The notes under the pieces: model-generated
Database searches by the model: none
What the model was told of the DNA's origin: nothing
Seen by the model: the letters and a program-made list of their open reading frames with translations, nothing else
DNA from: UBA4582 sp047629195
GTDB taxonomy: Bacteria; Pseudomonadota; Gammaproteobacteria; Pseudomonadales; Azotimanducaceae
Direction: 5' to 3'
Assembly: GCA_047629195.1 (NCBI GenBank)
Contig: JBLHWY010000013.1
Location: forward strand, 1 to 64,000
DNA: 64,000 bases
Position numbers and translations under genes: made by a program
Shown here: positions 34,831-44,492 of the stretch, one piece after another
Layout: every line of letters begins with the position of its first letter
How positions within the stretch are numbered: the stretch's first letter is position 1

Positions 34831-35013
34831 CGATGCTAGCTCTTAAGAAGATTGAGATTTGAGGATAGATGTAATGCTAAGACAAACCAAGCAATCGCAG
34901 TCGTTGGCTGAATAAAAACTTATCGAAGGCTAATAACCAAGACACCGGGTCGGACGAGTGATAACCTCAAAAATCAAAACAATAAGAACCCCCACTTCGG
35001 CAAACTACACCCT

Positions 35014-35586
35014 ATGGAAAAGCTATTTATCACACCCAATCAATTGCTTGAGGATTCATTCAAGCTTGGCAAAATGATTTTTGAAAGCGGGTTCCGCCCT
35101 CATTTTATCGTCGGAGTCTGGCGCGGGGGCACGCCGGTGGGCATTGCAGTTCAGGAATATCTGGAATACAAAGGGATTGAAGCCGATCATATTGCCATTA
35201 GGACCTCTTCTTACTATGGCATCGGCCAGCAAGACAAGACAGTTAAAGTTCATGGTCTTCAATACATCATCGACAATATCAACGCTGATGATGAACTGTT
35301 GTTGGTCGACGATGTATTTGATTCTGGGCGCAGCATCGTCGCTATACTCGATGAGCTAAAAGTTAAGACCCGGCTAAACATGCCACATACGGTCAAAATT
35401 GCCTGTCCGTGGTATAAGCCCGAGAAAAACATCACCAACATCCAGCCAGACTATTACCTACATCCTACGGATCGTTGGCTAGTGTTTCCTCATGAATTGG
35501 TCGGGCTTTCAAAGGATGAATTGGCCGAAGGCAAATCATTCCTCTCGGAAGACGTTCATACGCTTTTTGATACGGACGAAATTTGA
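35014..35586 (+). CDS. Hypoxanthine/guanine phosphoribosyltransferase-like protein
   Basis: The PRPP-binding motif LLLVDDVFDSGRS is near residues 95-107, and the loop VGVWRGGTPVG near 33-43 is typical of the type I phosphoribosyltransferase fold. The 190-residue size and the tail YLHPTDRWLVFPHE fit the COG2236 group, described as hypoxanthine phosphoribosyltransferases. It would convert imported hypoxanthine or guanine to the nucleotide and thus compete with breakdown. No ribosome-binding site is visible before the ATG (CTACACCCT), so leaderless translation is possible. It heads a rightward set with a TsgA-like carrier and nucleoside hydrolase. Confidence 0.85.
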   Translation: MEKLFITPNQLLEDSFKLGKMIFESGFRPHFIVGVWRGGTPVGIAVQEYLEYKGIEADHIAIRTSSYYGIGQQDKTVKVHGLQYIIDNINADDELLLVDDVFDSGRSIVAILDELKVKTRLNMPHTVKIACPWYKPEKNITNIQPDYYLHPTDRWLVFPHELVGLSKDELAEGKSFLSEDVHTLFDTDEI

Positions 35587-35665
35587 TTCAGACAAGATTC
35601 GATCCAGATTACTTCTAATTTGGAGCACAACCCTAAAACAACTTTCTTAATGACACTGGAGCATT

Positions 35666-36826
35666 ATGGCTAATCTGATCCGTATCACTCTAACCAGTTT
35701 TCTGGCTTACGCGGTGATGTCGGGTATGCTCGCACAAATTGGCATTCTAATTAGCCCAATCTCTGACCATTTCGAAAAGGCACCTACAGAGGTTTCCAAC
35801 CAGTTTAGCTGGCTAACACTGGGCATCCTCGTAGGTTCTGTTATTAGCCTATTTATATTTGACTACGTCAAAATCAAAACACTGAATTTACTCGTTTTTG
35901 CCATCATCGCCATCTCAATCAGCGGTTTCTATTTGATCGATACTTACTCTATCAACTCGATTCTGTTCGGTGTTATTGGCGCGGGATGTGGTATTGCTTT
36001 ACCTGCAGCAGCTATCGTGATCTCCAGGGTCTACACTCCCGAACGGCGTGCGACCATGCTGGTAACTACCGATGCCTCTTTTAGCTTATCAGGCACATTA
36101 TGTAGCGCACTCGTGGTTATCTATCTGGCACAGGGATATCACTGGAGCCTTGGCTACAGCACGGTTGCGATTCTTGCTCTGATTACCTTCGGCGTCACGC
36201 TCGTGTCGACCTATCCGGAAGTTCCCCGTGAGGAACGCCAGAATATAGGTCAGGAGTTATCGAGCTGGCCAAAGGGGGTATATCTTTGCATGTTAGCCCT
36301 GTTGGTTTATCTAGTAGGCCAGAACTTTATCCTTATTTGGCTACCCAGCTACGCTCAAGCTGCAATAGGTATGGAAGCCACTGCCGCCGGCGGGCTTATT
36401 AGTAACTTCTGGGCTGGAATGCTCGCAGGTCAATTGATTGCAGCCGCGATACTTATAAAAGCAAGTACTCGCTCAATCACTTTACTGGCAGCTATCCTTG
36501 CAGCTTTCGCAACCACGCCACTATGGCTGTTGGGAAGCCTTGAATACCTTCCCTATCTATCTTTTATCTGGGGCTTTGTGACCCTAGGATTGCTGAAGCT
36601 CATTTTGTCACTCGCGACAGAAATGGTAAGCGTTCCAAGTCCCCGCTTGGTATCAGTGCTCTTAATGGCTGCTACAACTGGCACCGCAATAAGTCCTGGC
36701 GTCAGTAGCATGCTGGTAGAGACAACTGCGCCGGTCAGGGCGCTTCAGGTTGGGTCTGGTTGTTTCTTTCTGGTGATTTTCCTTGTACTACTAGCATATG
36801 GAAGTACAAAGACGAAGAAAACATAA
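35666..36826 (+). CDS. TsgA-like MFS transporter
   Basis: This 386-residue, 12-helix protein starts MANLIRITLTSFLAYAVMSG and continues with TEVSNQFSWLTLGILVGSVIS, a pattern of the TsgA branch of the major facilitator superfamily. The branch has no firmly established substrate. Lying between a phosphoribosyltransferase and a nucleoside hydrolase in one direction, it is a reasonable candidate for nucleoside uptake, by context only. It begins 79 bases after the previous stop, with a GGAGCATT site. Confidence 0.85.
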   Translation: MANLIRITLTSFLAYAVMSGMLAQIGILISPISDHFEKAPTEVSNQFSWLTLGILVGSVISLFIFDYVKIKTLNLLVFAIIAISISGFYLIDTYSINSILFGVIGAGCGIALPAAAIVISRVYTPERRATMLVTTDASFSLSGTLCSALVVIYLAQGYHWSLGYSTVAILALITFGVTLVSTYPEVPREERQNIGQELSSWPKGVYLCMLALLVYLVGQNFILIWLPSYAQAAIGMEATAAGGLISNFWAGMLAGQLIAAAILIKASTRSITLLAAILAAFATTPLWLLGSLEYLPYLSFIWGFVTLGLLKLILSLATEMVSVPSPRLVSVLLMAATTGTAISPGVSSMLVETTAPVRALQVGSGCFFLVIFLVLLAYGSTKTKKT

Positions 36827-36912
36827 TAAACTGACATAAATTCATCGCGGTGACTCTGGCATTAACTTGGCATGAATACCGGTAAAAATACTATAACAAC
36901 AAAGGAAATCAA

Positions 36913-37842
36913 GTGAGCACCACACCAGTAATATTCGACACAGATCCCGGCATAGATGATGCTATGGCACTCATTTTTCTCAATGCCTGTCAAAAACTAA
37001 AGCTCGTTGGCATCACCACAGTGTTTGGCAACGCAAGCATAGAAAATTGCACTAACAATGCGCTTTACCTGTGTGAGAGATTCAATATTACAGCGCCAGT
37101 GTATGCCGGTGCAGGCTTGACGCTGACAGGCAAGTCGGAAGATGACTATCCCGACTTCGTTCATGGTGTTGATGGTTTGGCGAATATCAATGCCTCGGCT
37201 AAACATCGAATTAAAGAAGCATCCAGCGCGCATGAATTTCTAATCGAGGCAGCAAAGGAACATAGCGGCCAACTCACCATTATTGCGGTAGGTCGCCTTA
37301 CAAACCTGGCCTTGGCTATTCAGGCCGACAAACAATTTGCAGCCAATGTTAAGGAAATTGTACTGATGGGCGGTGCTGTCGACGTTCCAGGCAATGTTAC
37401 CGATTGGGCTGAAGCCAACATTATTGGCGACCCAGAAGCGACTGACGTGGTCTTTTCATCGGGAATACCCACAACACAGGTTGGCCTTGACGTCACAATG
37501 AAATCGTTAATGAGCGAATCTTATATTGCAGATCTCGCGACGCGGTGCGGTGACGCAGGAAAGCTTCTAAACGAAATTACACCCTATTATCTAGAGTTTT
37601 ATCGCGGTAGAACTGGTGAAAATGGGTTTGCCTGCCACGACTCATCTGCTGTTGCATTTGTCGAAGATCCTTCGATTTACCAGACAAAGACAGGCGATTT
37701 AAGCGTTGTGATTACAGGTGAACAGAGGGGCAGAACCCTATTCAAAGAAAACGCCGATGGTCACCACAAACACTGCGTACAAGCGGATGCGCCCGCGTTA
37801 ATGAAAATTTATGATGACTATCTGGTAAGACAATACGGTTAA
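36913..37842 (+). CDS. Inosine-uridine preferring nucleoside hydrolase family protein
   Basis: The calcium-binding N-terminus FDTDPGIDDAMAL is diagnostic. Other family regions are VLMGGAVDVPGNV, EANIIGDPEAT, and GLDVTMKS near residue 195, plus a late His/Asp in NGFACHDSSAVAF. The enzyme hydrolyses the N-glycosidic bond of ribonucleosides to base and ribose. Together with ribokinase and the deaminases it links imported nucleosides to bases and ribose 5-phosphate. GTG is the start, preceded by AAAGGAA. No signal peptide, so it is cytoplasmic. Confidence 0.93.
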   Translation: MSTTPVIFDTDPGIDDAMALIFLNACQKLKLVGITTVFGNASIENCTNNALYLCERFNITAPVYAGAGLTLTGKSEDDYPDFVHGVDGLANINASAKHRIKEASSAHEFLIEAAKEHSGQLTIIAVGRLTNLALAIQADKQFAANVKEIVLMGGAVDVPGNVTDWAEANIIGDPEATDVVFSSGIPTTQVGLDVTMKSLMSESYIADLATRCGDAGKLLNEITPYYLEFYRGRTGENGFACHDSSAVAFVEDPSIYQTKTGDLSVVITGEQRGRTLFKENADGHHKHCVQADAPALMKIYDDYLVRQYG

Positions 37843-37858
37843 CCTCCCATCGATAACA

Positions 37859-37877
37859 CCAACTCTCAACGAGTTGG
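37859..37877 (+). terminator. Hairpin after nucleoside hydrolase, weak terminator candidate
   Basis: CCAACTC pairs perfectly with GAGTTGG around a five-base loop, 17 bases after the stop codon. The following TTGCCTCATTTC is only partly T-rich, so termination would be inefficient or factor-assisted. Confidence 0.4.
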
Positions 37878-38069
37878 TTGCCTCATTTCAAATATGCTCG
37901 CCTAACGTTAATTATTGCGTGAAACGGCTATTTCGATACCTGATTTCTTGACAGAAGTCAGTCTGGTGCTAATTCGCGCCCCACTTCCATGCCATAGATC
38001 AATTAATCGACGAGATGTGTCCCATTGCAGTTGCCAGATCCCTGAAATATAGGTAGATTTCGCCAAACT

Positions 38070-38091
38070 AAAAAAGCTGAAGTTATTCAGC
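38070..38091 (-). terminator. Orphan minus-strand terminator-like hairpin upstream of ompA-like gene
   Basis: Read on the minus strand, GCTGAA pairs with TTCAGC around TAAC and is followed by six T bases. No minus-strand gene ends here; the next gene to the right is on the plus strand. The stem is short. Confidence 0.35.
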
Positions 38092-38171
38092 CAGCACTTG
38101 AACCATATTCTTACGACCCCTTTACGACTAACAACTTTCCTTAAAAACGGACTTACACAAGGGTTTAAAAA

Positions 38172-39305
38172 ATGTTTAAAAAAATAGCAGGAGCCAGCTT
38201 GATTCTCGCCATGTCTGCCGCAACGCTTGCCGACGAGATTCCTGGCGTCACAGTTTCACCTATGATTGGTTATACGTTTCTGAAGGATGACATCGAGAAC
38301 GCCGGACATTGGAGCCTAGGGCTCGGTTATCAATTCGACAACCCATGGGCAATTGAATTTGTTTACTCCGACCTCAGTACAGACATTACCAGTCAAACAG
38401 TAGACTTGGATTTCACACGCTGGCAGGTTGATGGGCTGTATCACACTGAGCAAATCGGTGATATCCGACCATATTTTGCACTTGGTTTAGGTGAAGCTGA
38501 TTATGACTTCTCAACCGGGCAATCAGACAACGATACTCTACTTAATGTCGGTGTTGGCGCTAAGTACGCGCTAGGTGGCAGCAATACTTCGCTTCGAGGA
38601 GATCTCAGGCTTTTTGAGGGCAGCGGCAGCGACGCAGCATACATCGCAATGAGTCTGGGTATTCAGCATGTTTTTGGACAAGCAAAAGCTAACACCAAAG
38701 CAGCACCCATGATGGCAATGAAGAACGAGACGCCAGTGCTAGATTCAGACAATGACGGCATCATGGATGCCGTTGACAAATGCCAAACAACCCCACAAGG
38801 GGTAGAGGTCAACGCCATGGGATGTCCTCGGGATGATGATGGTGATGGCGTAGCCAACTACGAAGATAAGTGCCCAGGTACTACAGATAGGCGGGCTATG
38901 ATCGAGGCGACTGGTTGTTACAAAATGTTGAAAGAGTCCATTAAAGTCGACCTGATGGTTCAGTTTGACAACAACTCTGCAGAATCTCGAGATGAACATC
39001 GCACCGAAGTTCGGAAAGTATTTGAGTTTATGACTTCATACCCAAACACCCGTGTAACGATTGAAGGACATACAGACAGTCGTGGCTCGGAAGCGCATAA
39101 CAAAAACCTTTCCCAACAAAGGGCAGATTCTATAGCTGAATTGCTGATCAGTGACTTCGGTATAAAGCGTTCCAGAGTAGCAGCAAAAGGTTATGGCGAA
39201 GAACGCCCAATCGCAACAAATGAGACTGGCGCTGGCAGACAAAAGAATCGTCGCGTAGTTGGTGTTGTTGAAGCAACAGTTGAAAAACTAGAGCGAATAG
39301 AATAA
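38172..39305 (+). CDS. OmpA-family outer-membrane protein with thrombospondin type-3 repeats
   Basis: The 377-residue protein has a signal peptide (cleaved after TLA), an eight-strand OmpA-like barrel (residues about 25-180), two calcium-binding type-3 thrombospondin repeats (DSDNDGIMDAVDKC, DDDGDGVANYEDKC; about 193-240) and a C-terminal OmpA peptidoglycan-binding domain with EGHTDSRGSEAHN near 297 and RADSIAELL. It ties the outer membrane to the cell wall. It is a single gene with a long leader and a strong terminator, as expected for an abundant envelope protein. Confidence 0.95.
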   Translation: MFKKIAGASLILAMSAATLADEIPGVTVSPMIGYTFLKDDIENAGHWSLGLGYQFDNPWAIEFVYSDLSTDITSQTVDLDFTRWQVDGLYHTEQIGDIRPYFALGLGEADYDFSTGQSDNDTLLNVGVGAKYALGGSNTSLRGDLRLFEGSGSDAAYIAMSLGIQHVFGQAKANTKAAPMMAMKNETPVLDSDNDGIMDAVDKCQTTPQGVEVNAMGCPRDDDGDGVANYEDKCPGTTDRRAMIEATGCYKMLKESIKVDLMVQFDNNSAESRDEHRTEVRKVFEFMTSYPNTRVTIEGHTDSRGSEAHNKNLSQQRADSIAELLISDFGIKRSRVAAKGYGEERPIATNETGAGRQKNRRVVGVVEATVEKLERIE

Positions 39306-39328
39306 GCCAAAAACAAGCAGTTCAAACA

Positions 39329-39362
39329 GGAGAGTTTCAATCGTTGAAGCTCTCCTTTTTTT
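39329..39362 (+). terminator. Rho-independent terminator after ompA-like gene
   Basis: GGAGAGTTTCAA pairs with TTGAAGCTCTCC around TCG (11 of 12 positions pair, plus a G-T), followed by seven T bases. It lies 23 bases after the stop. Confidence 0.92.
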
Positions 39363-39464
39363 GGACTAGTGTATGTGAAATATCTCATACAGCCCTGCTC
39401 GCAAAACAAGGCTCGAACGAGCATTTTTTCTAGCGTGTCACAACCAAAACTGCGTGCAATATGT

Positions 39465-39965
39465 TCACTTTAGAAGAGCAGGCAGACTGTCGACTAAAGC
39501 CTCCTCCGGAAACAAAACCTTGGTCATGTGTATACTATGTGGATCCTCTGCATAGTCGGCAAAAGGCAAACAGACTGCAAATCCAAACCGAATGTAGAGT
39601 TGCCTCGCTGGCTCGAATGGCGGCATCGAACCGGTCTCTAGGCTCAAGCGTTGCATCCCTCTTTTTCGAGCCTCTACTTCAATGTGAGCCAATAACTTCC
39701 CCGCAACACCTTTCCGTGTATGTGCCGTCGCAGTTCTCATTGATTTGAGTTCACCATGCCCTTGGGCCAGATCTTTCAAGGCGCCGCAACCCAGTAAATC
39801 GTGACCATCCCAGGCACTCCAAAACGTGATATCTGGACCACGCAGCGTTTCAATATCCAGCGTATGGATACTTTCCGCAGGCGTGTGACTGGACATATCT
39901 TCCAAATGGTAATTGAGAAGCTCGGCTATTTTTACGCCCCTCAGGTCATCGACGATTATCTTCAT
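39465..39965 (-). CDS. GNAT-family N-acetyltransferase
   Basis: The acetyl-CoA-binding motif A is RKGVAGKLLAHIEVEARKRG near residues 105-124, matching R/QxxGxG/A, and a following strand LSLETGS with a PPFEPARQLYIRFGF segment completes the fold. GNAT enzymes move an acetyl group to an amine of a small molecule, peptide or protein; the acceptor is unknown. It is transcribed leftwards and separated from the VOC gene by 75 bases. Confidence 0.9.
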   Translation of the reverse strand: MKIIVDDLRGVKIAELLNYHLEDMSSHTPAESIHTLDIETLRGPDITFWSAWDGHDLLGCGALKDLAQGHGELKSMRTATAHTRKGVAGKLLAHIEVEARKRGMQRLSLETGSMPPFEPARQLYIRFGFAVCLPFADYAEDPHSIHMTKVLFPEEALVDSLPALLK

Positions 39966-40040
39966 TTTTGATTAATCTTTAGTTGATTCACATTGTCCAG
40001 TTTTGGATTTCATCGAGAAAAGATGCCGTTCTTAAAAGAT

Positions 40041-40406
40041 TCACAAATTCTGTCCAAAACGCCACAACACGCCTGTTGGATCTTTCAGCACAAAGTCGAG
40101 CATTCCCCAGGGCTGCGTTTCAACTTCGGTAAACAGAACCTTGTACTTTTCCGACACGCCTGACTGCGCAATCTGCGTATGCCATGCATGAATATCTTCT
40201 ACCAACACGTGCATCATGAAGTTTTGTGCGTGCACAGGTTCATAAAAATTCTGCAGTAGAAAGCTGCAATCACCGCTATGAAAATACGCTATATCACCAT
40301 CATCAGAACGCATAGTGAAACCGACATCCTGATAAAACTGTTTTGAAAGCGAGTAATCGGAAGTCGGTACAAATGCTTTGATTTCGACAGCTTTTAGATT
40401 TTTCAT
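40041..40406 (-). CDS. VOC-superfamily (glyoxalase/bleomycin-resistance-like) protein
   Basis: The 121-residue product has the paired beta-alpha-beta-beta-beta modules of vicinal oxygen chelate proteins: KAFVPTSDYSLSKQFYQDVGF at the start and VLVEDIHAWHTQIAQSGV in the second half, ending DPTGVLWRFGQN. Metal ligands are not complete by eye, so it may be a binding protein or small lyase. It follows the Baeyer-Villiger monooxygenase gene in the same direction with a 47-base gap and a ribosome site GAAGGAG. Confidence 0.88.
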   Translation of the reverse strand: MKNLKAVEIKAFVPTSDYSLSKQFYQDVGFTMRSDDGDIAYFHSGDCSFLLQNFYEPVHAQNFMMHVLVEDIHAWHTQIAQSGVSEKYKVLFTEVETQPWGMLDFVLKDPTGVLWRFGQNL

Positions 40407-40453
40407 GACAAGGCTCCTTCTCGCCGATCAATGTCGCTTTAGAATTAAGCGCG

Positions 40454-42055
40454 CTATGCGCTGAATTTAAGTAACTCGTCCTGGGTACCGCCCTCATGCC
40501 CTAACAGATGACGCAGATAGTCTGGGTAAGACGCCATCCACATACCAGAGGAACGCTTACGACCAGCAGCGGCATCCGATTTTGTCGACTTCATATACCA
40601 GTTATTACATCTAAGCCAAACTTTTCCTTCGGATGTCGATTCACAAAGATCAGTCCACTGGTCCACCGCTGCGGTTGTAGGTTCAACTTCGAGCTGATTC
40701 TCGCGCTTCATTCTACCTACTAGGTTTGAGATGTAGTTTGCTTGTACCTCGCACAAAAGCGTGACATTGGTCACTGGGTTGAGGCTTTGCGGTCCAATCA
40801 TCATATACAAATTTGGCATCTCATCCACATGAATACCCCAAAGCGAATGAGGTGTGACCATTTGAAAATTGTTGCTTTCATCAGCACCAAACTTGTCTGC
40901 TAATGTGACACCATCCCGGCCTTCAATCAGGAACGGAATAAAATTACTATCAAATCCTGTTGCATAGATGATCACGTCAAAATCAAAAGTATCACCACGA
41001 GCAATTTCCAAACCCGTTTCATTAACACCGACAACGCCACCGCTGTCATCGACCAAGGTCACATTAGGCTTGTTGTATGCTGCGTAGTAGTCATCAATGA
41101 ATAGCGCTCTTTTGCAAAAAAACGGATAGTCTGGCGTCAGCAACTTAATCAACTCAGGATCATTTACCTGTTCTTTAATCGTCGCAGCCAAGCCATCGCA
41201 AATAGCATCATTTTGTTTCACATCGTGGAGCGCCTCAAAAGGCACAGCACCTTCATTAGACACGGCTTCTCCTTTCCATTCGACTCGCCTAAGCTCTTCA
41301 CCATAGCCTCCCTCACGAAACTTTTCAGCCAGTTCTGGCGGCGTAGGCTCATCATCACGTGGCAGGCACCAGGTTGGCGTTCGTTGAAAAACAGTCAGAG
41401 ATTCAACTTCATCAGCGATGGCCACGATGACCTGCGCTGCCGAAGCGCCAGTACCTACAACACCGACCTTCTTACCTTTTAAGGAAGCGTTTCGATCCCA
41501 TTGAGCGGTGTGAAAACTCTCACCCTTGAACTTCTTCATACCTTTGATTTCTGGCATACGAGGACTTGAGAGTGGACCATTGGCGGTAACTACATGTTGT
41601 GCTGTTACCGTTTCAGCCGGTTTACCAGTGCCCGTTTCTTCCGTTGTGATCGACCAAACCTTTTCTCCCTGACCAATATAGGACAGGCGAACGACCTTGC
41701 GCGAAAATCTGATTCTGTCGCGAACACCAATGTGATCGACGAGCATCTCCGCGTAGCCAGAAATCTCAGGCTGGCTTACATATTTTTTCGAAGGTATGAA
41801 ACCAGTGCGATCAAGAAAAGGTAAGTAGGTGTAAGCTGGGACATCACAAGCTGCGCCGGGATAGGAGCCAACGCCTTTATTAGCCCAAACGCCACCTACA
41901 GAAGGTGTCATCTCAAATATTCGGACATTATCGATCCCTTCATCCTTCAAATAGGAAGCACATAGCAGCCCCGAAAAACCACTACCGACTACCACCGCAT
42001 CAAAGTGTTCTAATATTGACTCATCAGCACTGGCTTCATTAACTACTACAGCCAT
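40454..42055 (-). CDS. Flavin-dependent Baeyer-Villiger monooxygenase
   Basis: This 533-residue class B flavoprotein monooxygenase has an FAD Rossmann motif GSGFSGL near residue 22, an NADPH motif GTGASAAQV near 200, and between them the Baeyer-Villiger fingerprint FxGxxxHxxxW, read here as FKGESFHTAQW (about 173-183). These enzymes insert oxygen next to a ketone, forming an ester or lactone, with O2 and NADPH. The ketone is unknown. It is the only oxygenase of this class in the window and lies between the VOC gene and the hybrid sensor kinase, all leftwards. Confidence 0.93.
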   Translation of the reverse strand: MAVVVNEASADESILEHFDAVVVGSGFSGLLCASYLKDEGIDNVRIFEMTPSVGGVWANKGVGSYPGAACDVPAYTYLPFLDRTGFIPSKKYVSQPEISGYAEMLVDHIGVRDRIRFSRKVVRLSYIGQGEKVWSITTEETGTGKPAETVTAQHVVTANGPLSSPRMPEIKGMKKFKGESFHTAQWDRNASLKGKKVGVVGTGASAAQVIVAIADEVESLTVFQRTPTWCLPRDDEPTPPELAEKFREGGYGEELRRVEWKGEAVSNEGAVPFEALHDVKQNDAICDGLAATIKEQVNDPELIKLLTPDYPFFCKRALFIDDYYAAYNKPNVTLVDDSGGVVGVNETGLEIARGDTFDFDVIIYATGFDSNFIPFLIEGRDGVTLADKFGADESNNFQMVTPHSLWGIHVDEMPNLYMMIGPQSLNPVTNVTLLCEVQANYISNLVGRMKRENQLEVEPTTAAVDQWTDLCESTSEGKVWLRCNNWYMKSTKSDAAAGRKRSSGMWMASYPDYLRHLLGHEGGTQDELLKFSA

Positions 42056-42192
42056 ACCTACATTCCTTATTCAATGACAAATTATTTGCGCTATATCCTA
42101 TCGAAAGCTGGCAGACATTTCCTGTTTGACAGGAAAATAGATCTAGTGAATAAAAGGAAATATCTCCGGTGTACCAAAAATATTCGGGGGGA

Positions 42193-44403
42193 CTACTTAC
42201 AAGCTGTAGTCAAAGCTTGTAACAGCTCATGGCTGACAAAGGGTTTCTGCAAAAAAACGACGTTGGTCTCATCATTAAGTCTTGAAAGCGCAGAACTGGC
42301 ATCGTACCCACTCATAAGGACTACTGGCAGGTCTGGCCTGGCACGATGCAGCACGGTAATCACCTCAACGCCATCACCATCACCCAGGGTCAAATCGACT
42401 AAGGCAACATCAAGCTTACTCACATCGATATCATCTAATCTTGTCGCAAAATCAGTATAGCTCTCGAACGCGACGACTTTGCTACCTTCGTTCTCCAGCA
42501 ACTGGCGGGAAATCTGACGTACCCTAGGATCATCCTCTACCAGCAAAACCTGCCAATTTTTCGTGGCAAACGCCTCTTCTGGACGACTAACTAAAACTTC
42601 TTGCGTTAGTTCAGATTCATCTATCGGCAAGTAGACACGAATACTGGTACCCTCACCGAAGCTTGAGCGAACTCTTACTGAACCAAAATGGGCTCTCAAA
42701 ATCCCAAGAACATTTGCTAGTCCAAGTCCTGAACCGAATTCTTTTGTGCTGTAAAAAGGATCAAACATTTTTGATAGCACTTCATCTGACAGACCTTCAC
42801 CATCGTCGACCACTTCGAACCATGCGTAATCGTTAGCATCTAATTTTTCTGTCGTGACCAACTCAGCGATCGGCAGAGAAATACCGGGTGTTCTCCCTGT
42901 GGAGAGTGAAATATTACATGCTCCAGCATCACGGGCGTTGATCACTAGATTGAGTAAAACTTGATGAATTTTACTGGATTCTAGTTTGACAGGTAACGGC
43001 CGTTCGATGGCATTGATCTGTAATATGCCATCCGAAAAAAATTCGGACCCACCTCCTGAACAAAAATCTTGAACAACCGCTGTTAGATTAACAACGGTTG
43101 TGAGAAAAGTTCCCCGACCTGAATAATTGAGCATATGGCTGGCGAGATCTTTGGCATTTCCACCTGCTTTTGCAATGCTGTTAACACTTTCCAATGCGTC
43201 GGGGTTTTCGGCCAACATAGACTGAAGAATCTCGGCATGCCCTAAAATGACGGTAAGAATGTTGTTGAAATCATGAGCAACACCACCCGCTAATATACCG
43301 AGGCTTTCGAGGCGCTCCGCCTCCAAGGTGCGCCGTTCAAGCTCTGCTCGCTCCTTCGACTGTATCACCAGTGCAGCAATATCAGCCACGGATGCTGCAA
43401 ACGTTTGCTCTTCAATAGTCCATTGTTTCCGTGTGTTAACCGACTCGTTACAAACAACACCCACTACTTGGCCCCGAACAACTATAGGGCCATCAAGCAT
43501 AGATACTATGGATTTTTCTTTTAGGTAATCAACCAACTCAAGGGTTCTCTCATCGGTGACCGCGTCTACCGCTGATATAATGCGATTTTCCTGCAACGCA
43601 TCGAAGTATTTGGGCATTACTGGTCTCTCTAGCAACGCCACTTCTACACCTTGACCCGAGAAACTCGACGCGAAAAATTGACACTCGAGTTGCATTTCAT
43701 CAGCACTAAAAATCCAAATGCCGAACCTGTGTACAGCGAGTTCTTCAAACGATGCTTGAGCTAATTTCTTAAACATGCCATTACTATCAGCTAGTGCTAG
43801 CTCGTTGGCCTTCAACAACTCGCTAAGTTGTAGACCATGTTTTCTAAGTTGCATTTCCTCGGTTGCAGAACGCAGTACTGCCCTTTGACGTTGGTCATTT
43901 AGCATAATAGACACTGCCGAACCAACAAACATCAGCCAACTCCAGAACTTAATTGACTCAGGAGGAAACTCAAAGATGAACACGAACAGTAGCCAGCTAA
44001 TTGTTAGGAATAACATCAAACAAAAAAACAGCCAGCGCGATAGCACTAACAAACTCACGGTGATGAGGTAAGCAATAAAGAAGATCGACCGCTCAATTTG
44101 CGGATCGACTATCGTATTTAGAACGACATTGAACAATACGATAAAAGATAGCACCGCCATTACCAGATGCACGTGCTCATTGGTTCCGCGCCCGCGCCAG
44201 TACTTTGATATTAGTAGAATAACGATAGAACTTATCGCAGCAACAAAGCTCATCAAATAGGCATAGCTACTGAGGGTGAATATTGGGTGGGCTATTGCAA
44301 GCACGCCATATACTGCGGCCAGAACAGCGCAAATAGGCATAACAGCTGTAGCGGCTGTATCCTGAATTGCGACGTTTATATCTTGATGTGCTGCGGAATG
44401 CAT
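42193..44403 (-). CDS. Hybrid sensor histidine kinase with C-terminal receiver
   Basis: Domain order over 736 residues: about five or six N-terminal membrane helices (about 20-165), a coiled coil, a GAF-like domain (about 200-350), HisKA with the phospho-His in GGVAHDFNN near residue 376, an HATPase domain (ending GSGLGLANVLGILRAHFG) and a receiver domain with phospho-Asp in VALVDLTLGDGDG near 667. It senses through membrane or GAF domains and passes phosphate internally; no separate output regulator or Hpt gene is adjacent. It sits in the block that divides the purine locus. Its signal is unknown. Confidence 0.93.
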   Translation of the reverse strand: MHSAAHQDINVAIQDTAATAVMPICAVLAAVYGVLAIAHPIFTLSSYAYLMSFVAAISSIVILLISKYWRGRGTNEHVHLVMAVLSFIVLFNVVLNTIVDPQIERSIFFIAYLITVSLLVLSRWLFFCLMLFLTISWLLFVFIFEFPPESIKFWSWLMFVGSAVSIMLNDQRQRAVLRSATEEMQLRKHGLQLSELLKANELALADSNGMFKKLAQASFEELAVHRFGIWIFSADEMQLECQFFASSFSGQGVEVALLERPVMPKYFDALQENRIISAVDAVTDERTLELVDYLKEKSIVSMLDGPIVVRGQVVGVVCNESVNTRKQWTIEEQTFAASVADIAALVIQSKERAELERRTLEAERLESLGILAGGVAHDFNNILTVILGHAEILQSMLAENPDALESVNSIAKAGGNAKDLASHMLNYSGRGTFLTTVVNLTAVVQDFCSGGGSEFFSDGILQINAIERPLPVKLESSKIHQVLLNLVINARDAGACNISLSTGRTPGISLPIAELVTTEKLDANDYAWFEVVDDGEGLSDEVLSKMFDPFYSTKEFGSGLGLANVLGILRAHFGSVRVRSSFGEGTSIRVYLPIDESELTQEVLVSRPEEAFATKNWQVLLVEDDPRVRQISRQLLENEGSKVVAFESYTDFATRLDDIDVSKLDVALVDLTLGDGDGVEVITVLHRARPDLPVVLMSGYDASSALSRLNDETNVVFLQKPFVSHELLQALTTACK

Positions 44404-44492
44404 GAGTACCAGAATAATAGCGCTATGAAGATCAAGACTAAACCATATTTGCTCTCACAACCACTGCCATAAAAGTTGATGTGTAGACTCTT

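Larger units (their letters stand above)
37843..38171. other. 329-base intergenic region between nucleoside hydrolase and ompA-like gene
   Basis: No gene is seen. It holds a hairpin right after the nucleoside hydrolase stop (see 37859), a TTGACA at about 37948 followed after 16 bases by a poor TATAAT match, and a minus-strand hairpin with a T-run at 38070. The 5-prime leader of the ompA-like gene is therefore probably up to about 200 bases long. Confidence 0.5.

Noticed and set aside
42118..42136. Perfect TTTCCTG/CAGGAAA hairpin between the hybrid kinase and the monooxygenase gene
   Set aside because: No T-run on either strand and the stem is AT-rich; a terminator or operator cannot be supported, although it may be a weak stop for the kinase transcript.
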